A stretch of DNA of 64,000 bases from Lanius collurio (taxonomy: Eukaryota > Chordata > Aves > Passeriformes > Laniidae): contig JACBWW010000041.1 of NCBI GenBank assembly GCA_020086605.1, forward strand, positions 2,687,951-2,751,950, written 5' to 3'. The notes under the pieces were generated by a model. That model was not told the origin of the DNA and did not search any database. It saw nothing but the letters and a program-made list of their open reading frames with translations. A program made the position numbers and the translations under genes. Positions 29,013 to 39,377 of the stretch are shown here, piece after piece; the first letter of the stretch is position 1, and every line of letters starts with the position of its first letter.

Positions 29013-29780
29013 TGATGATGTTCCTTTAGTGGGGTGGGTTGACCCTGACTAGACTCCAGGTACCCACCAAATGCACTCTGTCACTCTCTATCCTCAGCTG
29101 GGCATGGGAGGGAAAATATAATGAAAGGCTCATGAGATGAGATAAGAACAGGGAGAGATCACTCAGCGCTCACCAACACGGGCAAAGCAGACTAAACTTG
29201 TGGAAACCAGTTTCATTTATTACAAACAAATCACAGTGAAATAATAAGAAGAAAATTCAAGTCTTAAAAGCACCTCCCTCCCTCCTCTCTTCTTCCCAGG
29301 CTTAACTTTACCCCCAATTTCTCTACCTTCTCCCCCAGCAGGGCAGGGTGATGGGGAATGAGGGCTGTGGCCATCACAGGCTGCTGCTGCAGCTCCTTTC
29401 TCTGCCTGGGGAGGACTCCTCACACTCCTGCCCTGCACCAGTGTGGGTCCCCAAAGTCCTCCAGGAACCTCTGCAGTGGGAGCCTTTCCCAGGGCTGCAC
29501 TTCACAAACTGCTCCAGCACTGGTCCCTTTCTACAGAGTGCTGTCCTTCAGCAAGGGGCTGCTCCAGTGTGGGTCCCTCACGGGGTCACAAGTCCTGCCA
29601 ACAAACCTGCTGCAGCGTGGGCTCCTCTTCCCATGGCTCCACAGGTCCTGCCAGGAGCCTGCTGTCTCCATCAGCCCTGGCAGGGGAGGAGGAGGAGGAG
29701 GAGGAGGAACTCTCCAACATGCCCAGCTCTGTGGGTCACAGCTGCTGGGGGAGGACAGGAGCTAGGGACAGAAATCACTA
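29013..29780. mobile_element. Internally repetitive avian LTR-like repeat
   Basis: The region opens near 'gtggggtgggttgaccctga' and carries 'gagataagaacagggagaga', then several imperfect copies of a unit on 'ctgctccag..gtgggtccc' and 'cctgcca..cctgct' between about 29.43 and 29.68 kb. I recognise this arrangement as a dispersed bird repeat, probably an LTR or a non-autonomous retroelement, but I cannot assign the family. The internal repeats leave overlapping open frames of up to 197 codons on the plus strand, which I take as by-products. The ends are approximate. Confidence 0.65.
29684..29709. repeat. (GGA)n microsatellite
   Basis: A run of about eight GGA/GAG triplets lies inside the LTR-like repeat and explains the run of glutamates or glycines in the overlapping open frames. 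Confidence 0.9.
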
Positions 29781-32700
29781 ACCTGGCTGTCCTGGCCACC
29801 TTCTGGGCTCTTGTGGGACAGGTGACCTCTCAGGGAGACACCTGGGGTGTCTCCCAGACATCGCTGCCTCTGTGTCTGCAGTTGGGAATCACACAGATTG
29901 CTCTGTGTTTAAAGCCCTCACAACTCAGCATTCAGACTTGAAGGCAATTATTTGCTTTCGTGGAGGTGACACTAATAATTTAGCTGGCATCACAGCTCAG
30001 CCCCAGCCAAAAGAGTAATTGGTGAAAATAAGAGCTGTGGTGAAGCCAAGAATAGAAAGAAAAGATAAATGTTGCAATGATTCTGATTACTCCATTGAAT
30101 CAGAAATCTCACAGAGATATGGGAAGTTCACAGAGAAGGTATGACAGCGTTAGGGGGGAATTTGGAAATGGGAATTGTTTTCTTCCTGTGGGGAAAATTA
30201 AAAAAAAAAAACAAAAACAGAGGGGTACTTTACTCCTTGTATATCATCTGCAGAACAATTTTAGAAGGCATAAAGAGCATTCAAAGTGGAGAATAAGGGA
30301 AGGATGTGATGCCTTTTAGAACAGTAAAGAGACAGCAAATGTGTGCACATGCAGAGCCCTTTGAGCTGCCAGTGCAGCCTTCAGCTGTCAGAGGCAGTGA
30401 CTGTGACCAGCTCAGAACCTCATAACCAAGATGCCAGTGCTCAACCTGGGTGAAGCCAGGCTTGAAGCACCCAGTTTATCTCTAACAAGTATTCACCTGT
30501 TCTGAGACAGTTCAGTCTAGAAAAATGCACAGATCCAAACTCTCCAGCATGTTTTAAACTCTTCACCCCTTAGAGATGTTCAATCTGCTAATTAGACATG
30601 ACAATGCTGGATTAGATAACCAATACCAAAATTTACTACTGCCTGATATAAGTTGCTTTTGGCAGTGTTCAGTGTCAGAAGCAATAACATTAGCTCTGCT
30701 CCTTTCTCACACTGCAGATAATGGAAGCTTTCAGGAAGATGAATTAAATTTCACTAACAGAAGAAGAAAAAAAAAATTGCCACAGTGGAAGTCTGCTTGG
30801 GTTCTTTCAAGATGCTGCTCTATCAATTCATGCAGCAATGTTCTGGTGAACAATCCTGAACCAAAACTGAGTCAGATGTAGAGGCAGATCACCCCCTGTC
30901 CCCTGGGGAAAAGCACACAGAGCTCCTGCATCTCTGTTTTGGCAGCTGCAAAGGTCCATGGGGACACATACAGGTGTCAGCTCCTGTTTTCCATCACCTG
31001 GTGCCACACCAGCTGGCCCTGGGCTGCCTCACACCCCCGGGGGGCCACAGCCCTGCACAGTGGCTCTGGGGGCTCCTGACAAGGGCAGGACTTTGCCTCC
31101 TGTCACCAGCCCAGGTCGCCTACCCTGTTCACAACCAGCTGGACCCACATGCAAGGCAAAAGCATCTGAGGGATCTCTGGATGCCCTGCTCTCAGTGTGC
31201 TTCTTCACTGGCCACGAGATGGGGCTTTTTATATCCCCCATCAGCTCAGAGCAGAGGATTGGGCAAAATTCATAACATTTCATGAGCCCTCCGTGGTGCA
31301 GGTGTCCATATTGGCACTGAAAATCCAAACTACTGGAAAACAATCAGCAAATTCAAACCCCAAAATTCTATAGTCACAGGAGGACAGTCTACAATAAATT
31401 ATCCTCTGATAATATTATTTTCCTTCTCAGAAATTTCCTCCACTTTTGCCTTTACTTGCAAAGCACTCTCCCAAGATTTCATTTGCCCAGATTTTAAAAA
31501 AACTTAGCAGTTAAAGAAAACACACACAGAAAAACATCTAAAAATATTAGAACCAAACTATAGTAGAGCTGATATTGCCTCATCAACAAGAACATAGACA
31601 CTTGTGCATGAATACAGAATACTAACTTGGGTTTGGTGATACCTACTGCACCAATGTTATACTTTCCACCAGCTTCAAGCAGTCTTAGAATGGCAATGTA
31701 ACCAAAATGGAAAGATAAGTACATTAGAAACCACACTTTTCCTTTTTAAAATGCTAATTCCAAACTAGATTTTCTGCTGGAGTGGAAGTTTGAGGTTTAC
31801 TTGAGAGCTGACAAGTTTGGGTAATATTACCTGGAACAGCACCTTTTAAAAATGGAAGCAATTCCTTTGACTCATTCACAGTCAGTCAAAGCAACCTTCT
31901 AGCAGCTTTGTAATTCTTTCTACCATGATTACTGCCTTCAAATTTAAAAATTTGTATTTAAAATAATGCTGTTTACAATTCTGCCCTTCTCTAGTTTCAA
32001 TAACAATCTGCTTCTTCTAAAGCTCTGAGCATCTCTGTTTTTGTGGTGAAGGGCTTCTACCCCTTCACGTCATGGAAAAGGTTTTTTGTATTCACCCTTG
32101 TTTCCACAGTGCTCAGCCCTCTATCCTTTCCAGGGATATGTCCTGCTAAGTGCATTGCATTGATGTGCAGACAGAGATTCTGAGGAGAAATGAGACAGAA
32201 GACAGAACAGGAATAGATCTTGAAGCAGGAAAGTAGCTAGTTCTTCCTAAGGAAAAAGAAAACAACAATCAACACAAAAACCATGTATCAAAAGTTTCCC
32301 CCAAATTTCCTACACCCAGGACAATGCAAAAGCCAGCACTAAGGTAACTAGAATATTTTACTTGCTAGGTTTTTGCTGTGGTGTGCAATGTTGGTCTGAG
32401 GAATTCCCTTTGTCTGACAGAAAAATGCATCACTTTGTTAAATAATAGTTTTTAGACAAGATGGACACTACAGCTGTCATTGAATTACACAGAGCCTCGG
32501 GTGTGTCTCAGCAGAAAATGGCTGGAAATGGAAAAGAGAAACTGCTTGACCATTTAGACTTTACAGCCAGGAAGGGTTTATTATTTATTTCTATTTAACA
32601 TTGCCTGGCTTCTTATTGAATATGAATCACTAAATTGCAGGTGTTCACCCCAAAAATTGTGGTTGCATTTTATGGTGGAGATGAAGCCGTTAAGTGCTGT

Positions 32701-33109
32701 GACAGGAAACAAAAGAGACAAGGGGCAGGGGCAGGGAAAGAGGACCTGCAGTGACAGGGAAAGGTGTTGCTGAGGGGAGGCAGCCAGGGGATCCCAGCAT
32801 ATGACCCCCACTTTGTGTAAGGAAAAAATGGGGAAAAACACCTAAAACCTGGCAACAAATGCTTACATGCTCCAAAACTGGCAGTTTCACCTAACCCAAG
32901 CAGATCCTTGGGTTCATCTCCTACAAGGCCTGCTTTGTACCCAGACTTACCAGAGCTGGTGCTCCCCAGGGAGTGAACCCACAGCCAGGAAGGACGTGGT
33001 CTGGAAGCGTTGGCACCGGGTGGCATCACTGTCTGCACCAGGCTGGCCCAGCTCCCCTTTGGCACTACACCTGCAGCAGAGACAGGCAGAGACACGGTGA
33101 GAACCCCCC
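29781..33109. other. Non-coding interval, no gene seen
   Basis: Open frames reach only about 105 codons and have no recognisable similarity. A GC-richer patch at 30.95-31.25 kb has open frames on both strands, which argues against coding. No RNA gene is seen. Confidence 0.55.
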
Positions 33110-33275
33110 ACCTCTGCTTTGCACACCAAGGTGGAGCCTCCCTCACTGGAGATATTCCAGAAGCCTCTGGATGCAATCCAGTGCTGTGTGCTGGAGGATG
33201 ACCCTGCTGGAGCAGGGAGGGGGGAGCAGGTGACCACTGTGGCCTCTTCCCTCACCCATTCTGGGATTCATCTGA
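33110..33275 (+). mobile_element. CR1 LINE 3' fragment
   Basis: The segment contains, in CR1 sense order, 'ctcactggagatattcc', 'ggatgcaatcc', 'gatgaccctgctggagcag' and a closing 'cattctgggattcat', the usual 3' region of bird CR1 elements on the plus strand. It is diverged. The left boundary is uncertain, and GC-rich sequence from 32.94 kb may belong to it. Confidence 0.75.
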
Positions 33276-34154
33276 ACTGATGAATCAGATTTTAGGGCCA
33301 GGCTATAAAGCACGAAACAAATCTAAACAAATATCTGACTCAGCTACTAAACTGAAACAGCAGCAGCTTTGAGAAGGAAGTTGGCAGCACCACTTAGAAG
33401 TCCATGGAATGCATCCAGCTACCCTCTTCTCCACTCACTCTAATTATTTATCCCTGATCCCTAAATAGACTCTGTCTCAGGATTGCTTCAAAGAAATGTA
33501 CATTTCCGTAGCTTCTCTTTCTCTTCCTTTCTAATTCACTTTTTTGACCTTACACAAAAATCTACAGCAGATGTCAGGCCATTTCATCTGAGCTAGAGCC
33601 TGCATAAAAATATTTAGTCTTAAACTACACAATTAAATTTGTCTCCATCTTTTTACTAAATGCATCTGTGGCTTCTTTTCATTTTTCTTGCAGTAGTCAA
33701 AGTAGTGTCTTTTGGTTCAATTGGGGTTTTTTTAATATATATATTAAAAAAACAGCTATTCTTTCTGTCCTGAACTTTTGACTCAAACCCTAGTATTTAT
33801 AGTTAGTAAGGCTGCAGCAGATCAATGGACTAGCTGATCTGCCATGATGTTGGCTTAGTGCCACACATATCCATAAGCGTGTCCAAATGAAAAATCAGTT
33901 TCTCAATCCAAGTGTATCTAAAATACTTTTTTTAATTTTGCGTAAATTCACAAATAATACAATATTGAAGTGATTTCTTTTTTTTTTTTTTAAACATACT
34001 GTACAATCAGGATAGTTAAGTGTTTTACATCAAGGCACAGCACACTGTATCATACTCATATGCCTTGCCAGGCAGCAGTTTAGTATAATCCCCGAGATTT
34101 GGCATAGGGCCAGGAGAAGTAGCATGGATCACATAAGCTGGAAGATAAATAAAT
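33276..34154. other. AT-rich DNA downstream of the calcitonin/CGRP gene
   Basis: Contains short T and A runs (33721-33755, 33977-33993) and no recognisable gene. Part of it could be extended 3'UTR if the minus-strand gene uses a more distal poly(A) site than the one at 34172-34177. Confidence 0.5.
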
Positions 34155-34388
34155 AATAGATGCCGTCACATTTTATTTGAAATAGAGTTGCATATAAAAA
34201 GAATATACAATAATTTAACTTTAATAACTAGATTCTCTTTTACTATACATAACAGAAGTGTTTTCATTTGTATTAAATAAAACATTTTCAATAGGAGGAT
34301 GAAAAATTAATCTTTTTGGCGGTCTTGGTTTATGAAGAAGAGTTGCTTCCATTAGAAATTAAAGTCGAGTTTTCAGTTTCATTGCAAT
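34155..34388 (-). other. CALCA: CALCA exon 6: 3'UTR of the CGRP mRNA
   Basis: A strong acceptor (pyrimidine-rich, TTTCTTACAG| on the minus strand) precedes 34388, and an AATAAA signal lies at 34172-34177. The mammalian gene has the same final non-coding exon. The 3' end is estimated from the poly(A) signal; a more distal site cannot be excluded. Confidence 0.72.
34172..34177 (-). terminator. CALCA: Poly(A) signal of the CGRP mRNA
   Basis: AATAAA on the minus strand, about 210 bases into the putative exon 6. It is the first canonical hexamer after the exon 6 acceptor. Confidence 0.65.
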
Positions 34389-34719
34389 CTGTAAGAAAGA
34401 AAACCAGAGTTTACTGATACGTTGATAATGAAATGTTAGTGGTAAAACAAGGAAAGAATTCCAGCTAAATTGTTGTGTTTAGTTAATGCACTGTGAAGGT
34501 TGTTACCCAAGCACAACATCTCCAAAAGCTCTTCTTCACAGTCTATACATCTTTATTGTACTTGTAACATCTTTTTTTCTTTCTACACTGTTACTTGACC
34601 TGCCTTCTCAGAGGCTGCCCCTGCTGCTCTGTTATTCCCCCACCAAAACTAAAATGTTGGTGATGCCACAGGTTCTCTGTTTGGTGCCATGTATTTACAG
34701 TGTCCACATCACCATTCAC

Positions 34720-34883
34720 CTACTTATATCTGGATGCTCCTTCTTCGCCTGCCAAAGGCCTTGGAGCCCACGTTGGTTGGGACAAAGTTGTTCTTGCCCA
34801 CTGCCCCTGACCTGCTCAGGAAGTCTGCCAGGCGGTGGGTCACGCAGGTGGCTGTGTTGCAGGCCCTCTTCTGGGCTGTTACA
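34720..34883 (-). CDS. CALCA: CALCA exon 5: CGRP exon
   Basis: The acceptor is TGAAAAGCAG| before 34883. The exon codes VTAQKR followed by the CGRP peptide. The stop TAA lies at 34724-34726, and the donor AAGTAG|GTGAAT places the exon end at 34720, so almost all of the exon is coding. Confidence 0.93.
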
Positions 34884-37800
34884 CTGCTTTTCAGGAGGAA
34901 AAGGAAGAGTTAGATCCCACAGCACGAACCCTGCACGCAGTGAAACATCCCTATGACGAGCAAAGACTCTCCTGCAGGATTAAAAGCAGGCTGGCTGTGC
35001 AGGAGGCATTTGCACCTTCTGTGTGCAGTTTACATCTGCTAAAAGATGCCTCTTTATGGTTTCCTCAATGTCAGGCTCACTTTGCAAAAGCAGCTGGACT
35101 GAAGATTAAATCCAGGCCAGATTTTCAGCACACCTGGGCTACACTGCCTTGCCTCCAGCCAGGCATTATGGCCACAGAGAGGAGCTGAGGAGGTTCAGGT
35201 CTGGAGCATTTAAACAATCCCTGCTTCCTCCAAAAGCTCACATTTGTATTTGCTTGAGGTATTCCCAAAAGGCAGTAGCAGACACTGAGTCTTCACCTCT
35301 CACTCCAACACCTGCACTCCTAACAGCCAGAAAACACATGGAATTGCAGCATCACTGAGGACTACAGGAGCTTTGTCCGTGACTAGGACAGGGCTGTACC
35401 TGCACAGCAGCTGGCCAGCTGCTTTCAGAGCTGAACAACACAAACTGCTTCCAGGAGCTCCGTGGGAATGGGAGAACCTCTCTTTCCTGCAGTAGTAGAG
35501 ACCTCTTTCTACTCCAGCACTTCACTGGGGAGCAGTTCAGACTTTGACAGCACTTCTGTGCTCACAATTCAGCCTAAAACTAATTATGCCAGATGGGGAA
35601 CTTAAAGGAATATGCATTCACACAATCCTTGCTTAAAGAGTTTTCTACTAAAGCAATGATTTGTCCTTGCAGTAGGGGGGATTTTTCTCAGCTAAGCATC
35701 ACAAGGCATTAATGTTAACAATGAAGAGTTGTTTTTAACATCAATGCCAAGTTTTTGAGAGGCCCCTGATTAAAAGATAGATGCAGTGCTGCAACAGATC
35801 TGTAAAGAAATCTGGGTTTGGCTCTTAAGACAACAAATTGTAGGTGAATTGTATATCATCACGAATATTTTAAAGGTACATATGTTTTAAATACAGTGCA
35901 AAGACCTATTGTAAAATAAGAAAAGAAAAAGAAAAAACCACAAAATTCTTACCTGGACATGTTCAGAACCCAGTTTTAAATAGGATTACATTTCTAGCTT
36001 GTTTGAATAAATATGTATGAGCCTTCCTGATTTCTTTGCTTCTCAGGGTCCCTACCAACAGGATTGCATGCAAGCATGCCTGATTACAGCAGTCCATATC
36101 AATGGATATGTAGAATTCCTAAGCTCTTTCAACTTTTCTAGAACTTACTAGCATTGCCTCTCTCGAACATTAGGTTGTAAAAATGTTTCTAGCCTCACCT
36201 AGAAATCTCACATTCTAAAACAAACTCTTAAACCAGGCAGATCTAATCCTATAGAAAAATAGGTTTATTGAACAAGTGCATGGGCAAGCACAAAAGAAAG
36301 AATCTATTTGTACATTTAGCAGCCAGAAATGAAGAACCTTGTTTAGATTTCTTTTTTAATCAGTGTCTAAGAAAATCATTTGGAATGTCAAGGCAGTGCT
36401 GATCACTTTTATTTATTTTTTTCTCCCCTAGCTTGGTATGCATGTTATGTTCTCTGTCTTCCTAACATTAGGTCCATCTCAAACATTCTCTGTCAAAAAC
36501 AGAACCAAAAGAACACAGCACAGTTAGCAATCATAATTAGATCCACATGCATCAGGTTAAAAAAAGGGGAGAGGGGGAGAAATAAGCATGTCTAGTTGTT
36601 TCCTAGGGGTTCCCCATAGTTTGCATAGCGTTCATGGTCCAGGTCACTCAGCACATTCCGCTTCTTGCCAGGAGTTCCAGCCCCGACGTCAGTGCGAGGG
36701 TAAGTTTGCAATTTGTGCAATTCTTGAGACAGTTTGCCCAGCACACAAGTACTCAGACTGGCACAGCGTTTGGAAATGGGTCTATCCAGGCTGCAGGGGG
36801 GAAAAAAAATAAAAACATGCCCAAAGGAAGAGTAACCACAAACATGCACATACATGCATTTCTTCCCTGCATAAAAATCTACTGTTAGGTGACTTAAAAA
36901 TTCATTCAAAATAAATCCAAACTCTCAGCATCGCATTCCATGCAAGCCAAGTTCATACATAAGCCGTGAGAAGGAAAACACTCTTTGTTAATGAATCCAA
37001 TTTTGTTGACAAGCAAGTCCATTAGCCTGCTGGATGCCCACATAGTCAGCGGTCAGGAAGTTCAACTCCCCCTATATTCCGCATGCTGTTCAGTGCCTCA
37101 TCCATCCCCATGCATTGCAATGCAAATCCTGTTAGGATAATGCAAGTGCTCCTGCATGCCTTTGGTCCGAGGGAGAGTGGCGCTGCGTGCATGGGAGGAG
37201 CACATCCCTCCTGCCAGGGACTTTCCATGCCTTACAACAGCATGCACTTGCACGACAGAGAATCCAAGAGTGACTGAGTAATCCCCTAACACCCCCACTG
37301 GGAAGACATACCTTTTGCTGCCACATTTTAACACAACCCACTCATTCAAGCTCAAATCGCCCTCCACGTTCAGAAGTAAGAGACAGATAGAGGCAGGTTA
37401 ACTAGGTGGAAGCCATTCTCTTGACACCAGCACTAGGTTGTCTCTGCAGTATCTTCCTTTACCAGTTAGCCACAACCCCAAGGAAAATAAAAAGATCTTG
37501 CCCTGCAGAGGGTCTGCTCAGATGGCTTTTGCTAAATATCAAACACATAACACTCCCACATTGCTTTTCTGCTGCCCAGGACTGCAGTCCTTACCTGTTC
37601 CCCTCAGAGGCTTGCTCCAGCTCTTCTGCTGTCATCTGTATGAACTCTTTGACCAGCGCGTTTAACAACCTCCGAGCTTCGTAATCACTGAGAGTCACTC
37701 GATCCGTTATGGACTCCAAGCCAGGTCTGGGCAGAGGCAAGGAAAACAGGGCTTTGACATTCCTGCATGTCATTGACAGTGCCTTTCACCGTGGGAGTAC

Positions 37801-38127
37801 GCAGAGCCCGATGCGCTCCCCTCATGCACAGCCATAGGCATTCACAGATGGAAGCAAAAAGCCACAGCACAGAAAAGCAGCCACCCTTAGGCACTCCTAG
37901 ATGGAATCAAAAAGCCACAGCACAGAAAAGCAGCCACCCTCCTCCTTCACTGTGGTCTGTTTCCCTCCGAGAGCTCTAAAGAATATTAAGCATTTTCACA
38001 GCATTCAGACAGAGCACTCAGCAACAGGACCAGCTTCTTACCTGACTGGGGCTGCCTGGAAGCTGTCCAGCTGGCACACAACCAAGGCATAAACAGCAAG
38101 GAAAGATGAAATCTTCAGCATAACCAT
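34724..38127 (-). CDS. CALCA: Calcitonin gene-related peptide precursor (CGRP isoform)
   Basis: Same start and shared exons as the calcitonin isoform (38127-38042, 37726-37595), then the CGRP exon at 34883-34724, for 125 residues. The split codon AG|T keeps frame. After V-T-A-Q-K78-R79 comes the 37-residue peptide at 80-116. It begins [16 protein letters not shown] with the 2-7 disulfide and ends VGSKAF, followed by G-R-R-R-R, which gives the amidated phenylalanine, and a short tail S-I-Q-I before the TAA stop. Known role: a vasodilator neuropeptide of sensory neurons that signals through the CALCRL-RAMP1 receptor. Peptide residue 21 is alanine here where I recall glycine in human and chicken. 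The choice between this and calcitonin is made by alternative use of exon 4. Confidence 0.96.
36388..36790 (-). CDS. CALCA: CALCA exon 4: calcitonin terminal exon
   Basis: The acceptor is a long pyrimidine tract ending CCCCCTGCAG| before 36790. Coding runs to the TAG at 36592-36594, followed by about 200 bases of 3'UTR. Paired AATAAA signals lie at 36408-36417, giving an estimated cleavage near 36388. In mammals this exon is included in thyroid C cells and skipped in neurons; the same switch is inferred here. Confidence 0.93.
36408..36417 (-). terminator. CALCA: Overlapping poly(A) signals of the calcitonin exon
   Basis: On the minus strand AATAAATAAA gives two overlapping AATAAA hexamers, about 180 bases past the calcitonin stop codon. 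Use of this site fits the calcitonin mRNA. Confidence 0.8.
36592..38127 (-). CDS. CALCA: Calcitonin precursor (calcitonin isoform of the calcitonin/CGRP gene)
   Basis: Spliced coding sequence on the minus strand, joining 38127-38042, 37726-37595 and 36790-36592, for 138 residues. It starts at the ATG at 38127-38125, whose product begins [17 protein letters not shown], a signal peptide likely cleaved near residue 25. The propeptide runs to the dibasic site K80-R81. Mature calcitonin is residues 82-113: it begins [10 protein letters not shown] with the 1-7 disulfide cysteines and ends in proline, followed by G-K-K-R, where the glycine supplies the C-terminal amide. A 21-residue C-terminal peptide (from NVLSD to the stop TAG at 36592-36594) follows. 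Known role: a hormone of the ultimobranchial gland in birds that acts on the calcitonin receptor in calcium balance. The three exon junctions keep frame exactly (86, 132 and 199 coding bases). Assigning CALCA rather than CALCB rests on recognition of the chicken-like peptide; mammalian-style paralogy may not apply. Confidence 0.96.
37595..37726 (-). CDS. CALCA: CALCA exon 3: shared N-terminal propeptide
   Basis: 132 bases between a CTCTGCCCAG acceptor and a GTAAGG donor. It encodes the propeptide common to both isoforms ([20 protein letters not shown] and onward to EQASEGN), very like the chicken precursor. It begins and ends in phase 2, so either terminal exon can follow. Confidence 0.95.
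37837..37942. repeat. 53-bp tandem duplication in CALCA intron 2
   Basis: Two head-to-tail copies (37837-37889 and 37890-37942) share the block CAAAAAGCCACAGCACAGAA and the bases after it without change, and differ at a few positions near their left ends. It lies between exons 2 and 3 and does not touch splice sites. Confidence 0.92.
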
Positions 38128-38137
38128 GATTTCCTCT
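38042..38137 (-). CDS. CALCA: CALCA exon 2: start codon and signal peptide
   Basis: The acceptor reads TTTGTTGTAG| before 38137. The exon has 10 bases of 5'UTR, then ATG at 38127. It encodes residues 1-28 plus two bases of the arginine codon and ends at 38042 before a GTAAG donor. An upstream in-frame open stretch beyond the acceptor is intronic. Confidence 0.94.
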
Positions 38138-39073
38138 CTACAACAAAGAGGTACATCAAGCAATGGCTGTTTTCCAACACTCTCAATCCTGCAAGTTCCA
38201 CTAAAGAGGTCATTGCTTCCTAGCCACAAGTAGCGCAAATATGAATAGCTTTATATTTTAAGCTCACCTTTTTGTTTATTTTGATTATTGCTATTATGCT
38301 TTCGTTTTCTCAAAATTTTATGGTAGCTTAGCACTATTACAAGGGCAGAAAAACGTGGCTTTTCGGACCTGCAGCTATTTGCATTCAATTTAAAGCACTT
38401 TTCCTCAAACTGGCAGAAAACACATTCCTCTAACTACTGCACACAATGTCTCAGACAGTGTGTCCGACATGGGCAGATACGAATCAAAAGGAGAAACAAT
38501 AAGTGTTTAACACTTTTAAGAACAAAGTGCCCCTGTTAGCACTTCACCTGAAGCTGCTTGCTTCTTGCCAGCCAGCACACTAACACCCCAGTTAAGAATT
38601 AAGTCTTTAATTTCAATAAATATTTCTACTCTGAAACCAGAGAAGTTAAAAACCAGTCATAAGCACAAAACCTGTAAAAATGTCTGTTATTGAAGATTTG
38701 AGATACATCTCTCTCACAGCATCAGTGTCTTGGACTCCAAGGAGCACATCAGAACCACCACATCATCCTCATTTTTGCCAGCTCCCAGTACTCGACGGGA
38801 ACCACGAGCCCCCTTCCAAAGGATGCCCCGCTCCCCCGCGGCTCCCCGGGGCGCCTCGGCCGTGACCTTTGCCGCCCTGGCCGGACACACCACGTCGCAT
38901 CGGCGGCGTAAGCGAGTGACCAACCGGGGAAGGACCGTCCCCCCCGCCTTGGCTCTCGCTACCTCGCGTACACGAGCACGTGAATGGAGGTACCAGGGCC
39001 CCGCGCCCCGGCAGAGACTCGGCACCGCCGGCACCCGCCCCGCGCAAGGAGCCGCGGCCGGCGCGGCGCTTAC

Positions 39074-39137
39074 CGGGGTGCGGAGCGGAGCGCGGGCGGA
39101 GGAGCGGGCGCGGTGCCGGTGTCGCCGCCGATCCGCG
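39074..39137 (-). other. CALCA: CALCA exon 1 (5'UTR), approximate start
   Basis: A consensus donor (CCCG|GTAAGC on the minus strand) ends the exon at 39074. The start, near 39132-39137, is inferred as about 30 bases below the TATA box at 39162-39168. No coding is expected, since the start codon is in exon 2. Intron 1 is about 0.94 kb. Confidence 0.72.
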
Positions 39138-39161
39138 GTGTCACGCACTGCCCGCCGCCCC

Positions 39162-39168
39162 CTTTATA
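39162..39168 (-). promoter_or_regulatory. CALCA: TATA box of the calcitonin/CGRP gene
   Basis: TATAAAG on the minus strand sits inside an otherwise GC-rich stretch, about 90 bases above the exon 1 donor. It sets the likely transcription start near 39135. Confidence 0.8.
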
Positions 39169-39253
39169 CCTGCCGCCGCCGCCGCCTGCGTGGGCGCCCG
39201 CGCGCGCCCTCCAGCCAATCCCCGCGCCGGCCGCCCGGCGGGGCCCGCTCCGC

Positions 39254-39270
39254 CATTGGGCGCCGATTGG
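39254..39270 (-). promoter_or_regulatory. CALCA: Twin CCAAT boxes
   Basis: Two CCAAT motifs on the minus strand (forward ATTGG at 39254-39258 and 39266-39270), spaced 12 bases apart, lie about 90 bases above the TATA box. A further CCAAT on the plus strand lies at 39215-39219. Confidence 0.65.
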
Positions 39271-39279
39271 GCCCGGCGG

Positions 39280-39287
39280 TGACGTCA
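39280..39287. promoter_or_regulatory. CALCA: cAMP response element (CRE)
   Basis: A perfect palindromic TGACGTCA about 110 bases above the TATA box. Mammalian calcitonin/CGRP promoters are known to be cAMP-responsive through a CRE, so CREB/ATF binding is a reasonable inference. Confidence 0.75.
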
Positions 39288-39361
39288 TGGCCCGCTCCTT
39301 GAGCGTCCCATTCACAAAAAAAGCGGCGGCGCGGGGCGAGGCGCGGCCGGGGCGCTGCGCA

Positions 39362-39377
39362 GGGAGGGGCGGGGGGG
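39362..39377 (+). other. Potential G-quadruplex
   Basis: Within 16 bases lie four runs of at least three G separated by one-base loops (GGG-A-GGGG-C-GGG-G-GGG). It is about 230 bases above the presumed CALCA start, on the non-template side for minus-strand transcription reading outward. Confidence 0.6.

Noticed and set aside
34486..35188. Plus-strand open frames over the CGRP exon
   Set aside because: They are antisense shadows of the conserved CGRP exon, without their own domain or splice sites.
36592..36888. Plus-strand frames over the calcitonin exon
   Set aside because: Antisense shadows of exon 4.
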